Part shown: piece by piece, positions 1-4,238 of the stretch | Numbering within the stretch: position 1 is the stretch's first letter | Layout: each line of letters starts with the position of its first letter | Assembly (NCBI GenBank): GCA_019056875.1 | Contig: DXJA01000356.1 | Location: 1-5,568, forward strand | Reading direction: 5' to 3' | Source of the DNA: Candidatus Jordarchaeum madagascarense | GTDB taxonomy: Archaea > Asgardarchaeota > Jordiarchaeia > Jordiarchaeales > Jordiarchaeaceae | Length of the DNA: 5,568 nt | The notes under the pieces: model-generated | Databases searched by the model: none | What the model was told of the DNA's origin: nothing | What the model saw: the letters and a program-made list of their open reading frames with translations, nothing else | Position numbers and translations under genes: made by a program

Positions 1-38
1 TTTCCCTCTTTTTGGATAAACAAATGATCCAAATGGGT

Positions 39-137
39 GCAGCACTCTTAATTTATTATCCGAGTTATGCGATTGATATATGCGTGGTTTGCAGCATATA
101 CTGGATCTCCCTCAATCGCGTTAATTCGTTGTGCTGC
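39..137. other. Nested inverted repeats, possible structured RNA
   Basis: Three inverted repeats are nested one inside another. The outer one is GCAGCAC (39-45) with GTGCTGC (131-137). The middle one is GCGATTGA (69-76) with TCAATCGC (112-119), extendable on the plus strand by a U-G and an A-U pair (67-68 with 120-121). The inner one is TATATGC (77-83) with GCATATA (94-100), closing a 10-nt loop. The inner and middle stems stack directly on the 5' side and leave an 11-nt bulge (101-111) on the 3' side. The single wobble slightly favours a plus-strand transcript. I recognise no known RNA family: there is no tRNA T-loop, and no ACA box where an H/ACA guide would need one. It could also be DNA-level symmetry or the end of a mobile element. 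Confidence 0.35.
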
Positions 138-139
138 TG

Positions 140-195
140 AAAAAAAATTCAAAAAAAGAGGGGAAGATCTCTTTATGCTTATTTAAAGGATCTTC
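140..195 (-). terminator. Hairpin and T-tract terminator of the HTH/ARPP-1 operon
   Basis: About 20 to 75 nt past the ARPP-1 stop, the minus strand can fold in two alternative ways. One is a 6-bp stem AAAGAG/CTCTTT (174-169 with 160-155) with an 8-nt loop. The other is a 7-bp stem GAAGATC/GATCTTC (195-189 with 169-163) with a 19-nt loop. The minus strand then runs into a T7 tract and a T8 tract separated by GAA. T-rich tracts are the main archaeal termination signal, so the position and tracts support transcription end here. The hairpin may be incidental. Confidence 0.55.
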
Positions 196-213
196 TGCAA
201 CCGGTTGGGTTGA

Positions 214-1275
214 TTATCTTCTCTGGGGTATTCGAAAGGGCTGTGGAATGATTCTCTGTCTGTATTGTTGGTTGTTTTCAATTTTTGCTGTTTTGTCCGT
301 GTCTTCTCTTTTGACTAGGTAGAATTGCACCATTGTGTTCTCGTGTGCTAGGGTGATTCCCCGCCACTTGCCGTCTTGCGAATTGAACTCCACGACGTCC
401 CCGAGACCGTGACCCTTTCTGACTGTGAAGTTCATTCCACTGTTTCTAAAAGTGTTGATGAATAAATTGTGGTAATGGTCCTTGATCTCTTTTGCAGGTT
501 TGTCTTCGTCTCTAATCGCTTCCACGGCAAAGGCTCCGAGTATTTCCTTGCTCATCACTCGCCAGGCATTGGGATTCGCGTAGAACTCTATTCCGATGAA
601 TTCTCCGTTTATGAAAACTGCGACACCGCACTGGTCATTAACATTCTCAAACTTGTTAACCAGACTGTCTATTTTTTTCTGCTTGTTCCTTGTGATGTCA
701 AGATAACTCTGGGTAGGGGCGGCTCCTTGCTCCACCTTTATTTGATCCCTTAGTTCTTGAATCTCGTTCCAAACAGCGCCCTGACCCGCCGGAGACATCG
801 CCAAGTAAGCTGCTTTAGGATTAAGTCGTATATTAGACGGCTCAAAGTTCAGGTTCGCCCTAATTCTCCACCTCGACTGCTCGATACACTTAGCTGGTAT
901 TATGACTTCTTTGCCGTCATTCGCTCCGTCAAATCCTTCTCTGCGGAATACTTGCTGTTTACCCCTTGCGGGTAGCAGTATTGGTTCCCAGATTGTTCGG
1001 TCCTGTTTCCCGCCGTGCACCGTTACCCCGAAGGGTATCAGCACCTGCTGGTCACTGTTGTTAATGACTTTGAGCAATTCCACGCTGTCTGTTTCCACTA
1101 TTTTTATTTTGCCCTGCTTCTCGGCTTCGGAAACGCAGATGAAGTCTAGTGTAGAGCCCTTGAGGACAAGGGGCAGTACCACCATGTTTCCGTGTCTCTG
1201 AGGTTCCTCCAGTTTTAGAAACCGCAGGGGGTTGTCGAAGAAAGACTCCACAAGCTGAACACTCGCACTCTTCAC
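214..1275 (-). CDS. ARPP-1 (DUF6569) family protein
   Basis: This 353-residue cytoplasmic protein has no signal peptide or membrane segment. It carries the signature I associate with the ARPP-1 domain (ARG and rhodanese-phosphatase superfamily associated protein). That signature includes an early 'VVLPLVLKG' strand (32-40), 'VLIPFGVTVHGGKQDR' (78-93) with the G-x-K-Q-x-R core, and 'VIIPAKCIEQSRW' (124-136) with the Cys-x-Glu-x-x-x-Trp core. Later come a hydrophobic 'GVAVFINGEFIGIEFY' (217-232) and a C-terminal 'VQFYLV' strand (316-321). The biochemical activity of the family is, to my knowledge, not established; gene neighbourhoods place it near ADP-ribose/NAD metabolism. The start is GTG, which overlaps the TGA of the upstream HTH gene by 4 nt (GTGA) and follows a strong AAAGGAGG ribosome binding site. 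The two genes are therefore translationally coupled. The basic, Gln-rich tail (335-353) looks disordered. G+C is clearly higher than in nadE and the KaiC-like gene (for example 36 of 60 bases at 361-420). Confidence 0.8.
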   Translation of the reverse strand: MKSASVQLVESFFDNPLRFLKLEEPQRHGNMVVLPLVLKGSTLDFICVSEAEKQGKIKIVETDSVELLKVINNSDQQVLIPFGVTVHGGKQDRTIWEPILLPARGKQQVFRREGFDGANDGKEVIIPAKCIEQSRWRIRANLNFEPSNIRLNPKAAYLAMSPAGQGAVWNEIQELRDQIKVEQGAAPTQSYLDITRNKQKKIDSLVNKFENVNDQCGVAVFINGEFIGIEFYANPNAWRVMSKEILGAFAVEAIRDEDKPAKEIKDHYHNLFINTFRNSGMNFTVRKGHGLGDVVEFNSQDGKWRGITLAHENTMVQFYLVKREDTDKTAKIENNQQYRQRIIPQPFRIPQRR

Positions 1276-1733
1276 GTCTCTCCCTCCTTTAATTTTTCTT
1301 TTCCAATTATTTTTTCTTCACCCTTCTTTCTGGTGGGTTTTTCCTCCTCTTCCGGGAGGTATAGTTGTTTCACAAAACTGTTTGCGATTTTTTTACCGTT
1401 TCGTGTGAGCTCTACCCCGTAGGAGACCTGGATTTCTCCACTCTCATCCAATCCGTTGATTGTGACACCTCTCCTGTCGGGTAAATCTTTTGGTTTGGAT
1501 TCTGGTTCTGGAAGTTTCTCTTTATGTACTTTGACGATTCCTCCTTTTTTGAGGCTCTGCAAATGGTAGTTGATCTGCTGTTTCGGAACCCCGATTTTAT
1601 TTGACAGGTCTATTGGTCTCTGGGGAGCGTCTGAGAGTTCTTTGATAATCTCCACTCTCACCGGGTTTCTGAAGGCGAGTCCGACTTTTTCGAAAATCTT
1701 TGCTCTTTCGGTTTCCTTCTTTTTTTTCGACAT
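1272..1733 (-). CDS. ArsR-fold winged-helix transcriptional regulator
   Basis: This 153-residue protein has a winged helix-turn-helix of the ArsR type. The N-terminal helix includes 'NPVRVEIIKEL' (23-33), followed by the 'PIDLSNKIGV' helix (40-49). The recognition helix is 'PKQQINYHLQSLKKGGIV' (50-67), with the N-Y-H-L signature typical of ArsR/Lrp-like archaeal regulators. A wing and beta segment follow (86-115). Both ends are Lys/Glu-rich and probably disordered. There is no CxC metal site, so metal sensing is not supported. I chose the ATG at 1733 although the frame is open back to 1841. The extra stretch translates the operator palindromes (giving a repeated FYRKK) and contains the TATA box. 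It is the first gene of an operon with the ARPP-1 gene, overlapping it by 4 nt. The two palindromes just upstream suggest autorepression. The ligand is unknown; an NAD or ADP-ribose related signal is a guess from the partner gene. Confidence 0.82.
   Translation of the reverse strand: MSKKKKETERAKIFEKVGLAFRNPVRVEIIKELSDAPQRPIDLSNKIGVPKQQINYHLQSLKKGGIVKVHKEKLPEPESKPKDLPDRRGVTINGLDESGEIQVSYGVELTRNGKKIANSFVKQLYLPEEEEKPTRKKGEEKIIGKEKLKEGET
1283..1290 (-). promoter_or_regulatory. Ribosome binding site deciding the GTG start of ARPP-1
   Basis: The minus strand reads AAAGGAGG, 7 nt before the GTG at 1275 and inside the end of the HTH reading frame. It is the strongest Shine-Dalgarno sequence in the window. 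It fixes the non-ATG start and implies that ARPP-1 is translated efficiently as the second gene of the operon. Confidence 0.8.
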
Positions 1734-1752
1734 ATGAATCACACATGAATAT

Positions 1753-1785
1753 TTTTTACGGTAAAAATTTTTTTTACGATAAAAA
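1753..1785. promoter_or_regulatory. Two operator-like palindromes before the HTH gene
   Basis: The first site, TTTTTACGGTAAAAA (1753-1767), is a perfect 7+1+7 palindrome. The second, TTTTTACGATAAAAA (1771-1785), is the same sequence with one arm mismatch. Their centres are 18 bp apart. They lie between the TATA box and the ATG at 1733, overlapping the expected transcription start. This is where an archaeal repressor would block RNA polymerase. Binding by the encoded winged-helix protein is inferred. Confidence 0.65.
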
Positions 1786-1797
1786 TAAGTGATACTA

Positions 1798-1814
1798 TCA
1801 TATATAAGTGTTTC
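1798..1814 (-). promoter_or_regulatory. TATA/BRE promoter of the HTH/ARPP-1 operon
   Basis: The minus strand reads CTTATATATG (1808-1799), a good archaeal TATA box, preceded by purine-rich CGAAACA as a BRE candidate. Transcription would start about 25 nt downstream, near 1778, inside the second palindrome. That gives a leader of about 45 nt. Confidence 0.55.
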
Positions 1815-1905
1815 GAATAACGCATAAAAATTCAATAGCAAATCGACTCATTTTTAGAGTCTTTTCGCCCATTAAGACAAGTCTGATTGCCTTTACCGTT
1901 ATCTC

Positions 1906-2214
1906 CTAGAACTGTTTCAACGCCTTAGAAAAATCGAGTTGCGCTTCACATCCACAGCAGGGGCACTCCAAATGATCTCCGTTCTGGTGTGGTTCCACAT
2001 TTGTGATGTATCCTTGGCAATCGGGACAAAAAGCATACCAGTTCATAGGATTCCTGCTGAGAATTATTTCCGCTTTTTTAACTCCACTGGTAATAGGCCA
2101 AGTTTCGTGTGCCTGTGCTTTGTGCGGGCTGTTCCAAAGGTCAACAATTTTTTCCCAGAGAGGCTCTTTTTCACCCTTTTTATTATCCTCTGATATTTTA
2201 CTTTTTCCACCCAT
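1906..2214 (-). CDS. Small zinc-ribbon protein, function unknown
   Basis: This 102-residue protein has a charged Lys/Glu-rich N terminus (1-22), a middle segment with two His residues (H31, H36), and a C-terminal zinc ribbon. The ribbon's knuckles are C63-P-D-C66 and C84-P-C-C87-G-C89. The segment between them has aromatic residues before the first knuckle ('NWYAFCPDC', 58-66) and a His (H76), as in ribbons that bind nucleic acid or protein partners. I do not recognise the family. The chosen ATG (2214) has a GGTGA sequence 6 nt upstream. The same frame can start at a TTG at 2238, adding 8 residues, but no ribosome binding site precedes that codon. The gene has its own promoter and is separated by about 170 nt from the HTH operon downstream, so it is probably monocistronic. 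It is divergent from the XPF nuclease gene. Confidence 0.72.
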   Translation of the reverse strand: MGGKSKISEDNKKGEKEPLWEKIVDLWNSPHKAQAHETWPITSGVKKAEIILSRNPMNWYAFCPDCQGYITNVEPHQNGDHLECPCCGCEAQLDFSKALKQF

Positions 2215-2249
2215 TTTTTTCACCCATTTTTCTCCCAATCAACTATTTT

Positions 2250-2269
2250 GAGTTAAGTAGAGTTAAGTA
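2250..2269. repeat. Perfect tandem 10-bp repeat at the zinc-ribbon promoter
   Basis: GAGTTAAGTA occurs twice back to back (2250-2259 and 2260-2269). It begins about 10 nt downstream of a minus-strand TATA-like TTAATATA (2286-2279). The predicted start of the zinc-ribbon transcript, near 2257, therefore falls within the repeat. One repeat unit per DNA turn would put two protein contacts on the same face, so a regulator site is plausible. Confidence 0.5.
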
Positions 2270-2278
2270 CTGTTGGGG

Positions 2279-2286
2279 TATATTAA
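2279..2286 (-). promoter_or_regulatory. TATA box of the zinc-ribbon gene
   Basis: The minus strand reads TTAATATA, about 65 nt before the ATG at 2214. Transcription would start near 2257, giving a leader of roughly 40 nt. A-rich sequence precedes it. The intergenic DNA is AT-rich, so a chance match is possible. Confidence 0.4.
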
Positions 2287-2324
2287 TTTTATTTCAAGTT
2301 TTTTAATAATATTCCCAATTTTGT

Positions 2325-2379
2325 AATGAACTTCATTTTGAGAAATAGGGCGTTTTTTAGAGGTAAATATACTTTAATA
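2325..2379 (+). promoter_or_regulatory. Promoter region of the XPF nuclease gene
   Basis: A perfect 13-bp palindrome, AATGAACTTCATT (2325-2337), lies upstream of two overlapping TATA-like sequences, TAAATATA (2364-2371) and CTTTAATA (2372-2379). Transcription would start around 2390-2400, leaving a leader of about 20 nt. A weak GGGG ribosome binding site is at 2404-2407, 8 nt before the ATG. The palindrome may be an activator or repressor site, but its role is not shown by sequence alone. Confidence 0.4.
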
Positions 2380-2415
2380 CTTGGAATCATGAATGTGTTT
2401 TTTGGGGTTAACTAG

Positions 2416-3081
2416 ATGATTATTGTTGATAATCGGGAAAAGAGAAGTATAGTGCCCGGTAAATTGGAGCAATTTGGAGTAATGATTAAATTTGCGGATT
2501 TGCCTGTAGGCGACTATCTGATTAGTGACACTCTATGCGTGGAGAGGAAGGAGATGAACGATTACATCGCCAGCTTAACTTCCGGACACTTGCACACTCA
2601 GCTCTACGAACTCAGTACAAATTTCGAGGTAAGCTACCTTATAGTGGAGGGAATAATTTCCGAAGCCTTAATGTACCGCAAAATTAAAAGAGAAGTTTAC
2701 CTCTCATCACTAGCCGGTGCCTCACTGAAAAAGAGCTTGGAGGGAAAGAGGGGGATTGTGCAAATAATCAATCTGGAAACAGCGTTCGATACCGCGCTTT
2801 TTTTGAAAAGTCTGGATGAAAGGGTGGGGGGCAACGAACCCCGTATTCCCAAAATTTCAAGAGTTAAAAAAGGAATAAAAGATCAACTGGTGTTTATTGT
2901 CTCGTCACTTCCGGGAATTGGTGAGATTCGAGCGAAGAAGCTTCTGGAGCACTTTGGGGATTTGAAAAATTTGGTTAATGCTGACTTGGAGGAAATAGCT
3001 AGCATTCCGGGAGTAGGGTTCAAAACGGCAAGAGAGCTACACGGACTGTTTTTTAAAAAATATGATAAAGAAGTGGAATAA
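2416..3081 (+). CDS. xpf: XPF/ERCC4-type structure-specific DNA endonuclease
   Basis: This 221-residue nuclease has an N-terminal ERCC4 domain and a C-terminal tandem helix-hairpin-helix domain. The catalytic signature is complete: V4-D5-N6-R7-E8, G32-D33-Y34, and E43-R44-K45 with D49, matching the family's GD...ERKxxxD. The two hairpins are 'LPGIGEIRAKKLL' (165-177) and 'IPGVGFKTARELH' (197-209), which bind the DNA duplex and provide the dimer surface. The family cuts 3' flaps, nicked forks and similar branched structures in repair and replication restart. The length, without a helicase, matches the short crenarchaeal XPF rather than the euryarchaeal Hef with its fused helicase. Short XPFs work with PCNA, but I see no canonical PCNA-interacting box in the short tail after residue 210. 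The 8-codon frame 2389-2415 ends with TAG directly against this ATG, so no upstream start in the same frame is possible without passing that stop. Confidence 0.92.
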   Translation: MIIVDNREKRSIVPGKLEQFGVMIKFADLPVGDYLISDTLCVERKEMNDYIASLTSGHLHTQLYELSTNFEVSYLIVEGIISEALMYRKIKREVYLSSLAGASLKKSLEGKRGIVQIINLETAFDTALFLKSLDERVGGNEPRIPKISRVKKGIKDQLVFIVSSLPGIGEIRAKKLLEHFGDLKNLVNADLEEIASIPGVGFKTARELHGLFFKKYDKEVE

Positions 3082-3085
3082 GAGG

Positions 3086-3118
3086 TTTTGAAATTTTCAC
3101 TTTGCTTTTATGAATTTT
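3086..3118 (+). terminator. Probable T-tract terminator of the nuclease gene
   Basis: Immediately after the TAA, the plus strand carries a cluster of short T-tracts (3086-3089, 3094-3097, 3106-3109, 3115-3118), with a T5 further on at 3157-3161. This is typical of archaeal termination without a hairpin. The 95-nt gap to the convergent nadE gene holds no other recognisable element. Confidence 0.35.
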
Positions 3119-3176
3119 GAATTGAAACTGGTTAACTATAATAAGATATCTAAATATTTTTAATTGGAGTTACTTT

Positions 3177-4085
3177 TTATATCGGTGCAGCGAAGGGCAT
3201 TTCTCTCCTCAGATTCGCTATGATTACGGAGTTTTCAACCCTTTTAACGATGCTTTCGTCAACTTCTAATCTTTCTGCTATTTCACTATTTTTCATTCCA
3301 TGCTCCAAAAAGTAAAGTATAGGGTCTAACACTTCGTATTTCACACCCGTTAAAACCTCATCTGTAACTATTGATCCTAGGAGCAAGTCGGGAGATGAGG
3401 GTTTATTTAAAATATTTTGTGGAAGGTTCAGATATTTAGCGAGTTGTCTTATTTGGGTTTTGTAAAGATTTCTGAGTGGTGCTGTTTCGCAGGCTCCGTC
3501 TCCATGTTCGTCGTATGTGCTAGTTAGGTATTCCGTTTTGTTTAGTGTTCCTGTAACCAGCAGTTTTTTAAGACAGCCGTAATAGTAGAGTATGACACTT
3601 CTCAGTCTTACCTTTGGAAGAGTGTAGCAGTAAGCGCGTTTACCAGTCTTAAAATCAATTATTGGCAGATCGCTGGGTTGGGCTTCAAACGTGGAAACTC
3701 TTAAAGCATTTGTTAATCTCTCCATTAATAACTTCTTGTTTTTGAACACGCTATCTGGAAGCATTTCGTATATTCCAATTTTTCTCAGTATTGGGGTTAA
3801 ATCCAAAATTTCGTAATTTATTTTTAGTTTTTTAGCCACTTGCTCTGCATCTTTAACAAATTTTTTCTCGCTGTCTCTCTCCGGCATCAGAAGGCCGAAC
3901 ACTTTGTCAGGACCAAGAGCTCTAACACTCAAAGTGGTTGTAACGCTGGAGTCTAAGCCTCCACTCATTCCTATAATAACGCCTTCCTTCCCGAAAGTTT
4001 GGACACTGCTCCTAATAAATTCCTCAATTTTTTTTGACACCACTTCATAATCCAGTTCAAACATTTCAAGGATAGAGCTTTTCAT
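3177..4085 (-). CDS. nadE: Divergent NH3-dependent NAD+ synthetase
   Basis: The family converts deamido-NAD+ to NAD+ with ATP and ammonia, the last step of NAD synthesis. This 302-residue protein shows the N-type ATP pyrophosphatase loop SGGLDSS (41-47), 'GTLNKTEYL' (179-187), 'GDGACETAP' (195-203), 'LYKTQIRQLAKYL' (207-219) and 'KPSSPDLLLG' (228-237). It ends with the characteristic basic-Pro tail (here 'RREMPFAAP', 293-301). There is no glutaminase domain. It departs from the family in several ways. It is longer than the usual 250-275 residues, with about 30 extra residues before 'PKVRLRSVILYYYG' (157-170). The usual N-x-K-A-R-L-R-M reads P-K-V-R-L-R-S, and the C-terminal H-K-R reads L-R-R. 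It may thus be a NadE subfamily or a related ligase with an altered substrate. The ATG follows GGCGGGGTGAT, a good ribosome binding site. The gene is convergent with the nuclease and 153 nt downstream of the KaiC-like gene. Confidence 0.85.
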   Translation of the reverse strand: MKSSILEMFELDYEVVSKKIEEFIRSSVQTFGKEGVIIGMSGGLDSSVTTTLSVRALGPDKVFGLLMPERDSEKKFVKDAEQVAKKLKINYEILDLTPILRKIGIYEMLPDSVFKNKKLLMERLTNALRVSTFEAQPSDLPIIDFKTGKRAYCYTLPKVRLRSVILYYYGCLKKLLVTGTLNKTEYLTSTYDEHGDGACETAPLRNLYKTQIRQLAKYLNLPQNILNKPSSPDLLLGSIVTDEVLTGVKYEVLDPILYFLEHGMKNSEIAERLEVDESIVKRVENSVIIANLRREMPFAAPI

Positions 4086-4119
4086 ATCACCCCGCCTTAT
4101 GAAACTAATCTATAAAATA
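4086..4119 (-). promoter_or_regulatory. Promoter and ribosome binding site of nadE
   Basis: The minus strand has GGCGGGGTGAT (4096-4086) ending directly at the ATG, which aligns with the extended anti-Shine-Dalgarno complement. A TATA-like TTTTATA (4117-4111) lies only about 30 nt from the start codon. Transcription from it would give a very short leader, near 4090, so an alternative TATA further upstream (TTTAAT, near 4138) is possible. Confidence 0.4.
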
Positions 4120-4136
4120 AATGGTAAATTACCATT
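4120..4136. promoter_or_regulatory. 17-bp palindrome upstream of nadE
   Basis: AATGGTAAATTACCATT is a perfect 8+1+8 palindrome abutting the nadE TATA-like box. A matching half site, ATGGTAATT, recurs at 4159-4167, about 40 bp further upstream. The placement suits a dimeric regulator controlling nadE, perhaps in response to NAD demand. The sequence differs from the TTTTTACGGTAAAAA sites of the HTH operon, although both contain a GGTAAA core. Confidence 0.5.
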
Positions 4137-4149
4137 AAATCACTTAGAG

Positions 4150-4226
4150 TAATGTTAGATGGTAATTTTTCTAATAAAATGTAATGTTATCTGTGTATTA
4201 GCTTTATATTACTGTTTGTTAATGTT
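4150..4226 (-). repeat. Three AACATTA repeats between the KaiC-like gene and nadE
   Basis: On the minus strand AACATTA occurs at 4226-4220, 4188-4182 and 4156-4150, spaced 38 and 32 bp. The latter two are extended to AACATTAC. The region is very AT-rich, so they may be coincidental, but they fall entirely between two co-directional genes. No clear hairpin terminator for the KaiC-like gene was found here. Confidence 0.3.
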
Positions 4227-4238
4227 CCTGTAATGCTT

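Noticed and set aside
39..137. tRNA or H/ACA guide RNA identity for the nested repeats
   Set aside because: There is no T-loop sequence, cloverleaf geometry, ACA box or convincing kink-turn.
3..140. Open plus-strand frame of 45 codons running in from the left edge, ending TGA
   Set aside because: It has no recognisable motif, its composition is erratic with several Cys, and it overlaps the nested inverted repeats. A chance frame is more likely.
469..1201. Plus-strand frames (469-753, 757-975, 902-1201) opposite the ARPP-1 gene
   Set aside because: They are mirror frames of the higher-G+C ARPP-1 coding strand and show no domains.
1734..1841. N-terminal extension of the HTH protein by 36 residues
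   Set aside because: It translates the TATA box and the two operator palindromes, giving a repeated FYRKK. The ATG at 1733 starts a normal ArsR-like protein.
1845..1861. GACTC/GAGTC 5-bp hairpin as terminator of the zinc-ribbon gene
   Set aside because: The stem is short and no T-tract follows on the minus strand.
1939..2306. Three overlapping plus-strand frames opposite the zinc-ribbon gene
   Set aside because: Their Phe/Ser/Pro-rich sequences arise from the complement of Lys/Glu codons. The paired CPxC knuckles on the minus strand decide the coding strand.
2416..3081. A truncated Hef helicase-nuclease
   Set aside because: The ERCC4 domain begins at the first residues after a clean start with its own promoter, and length matches the naturally short helicase-free XPF.
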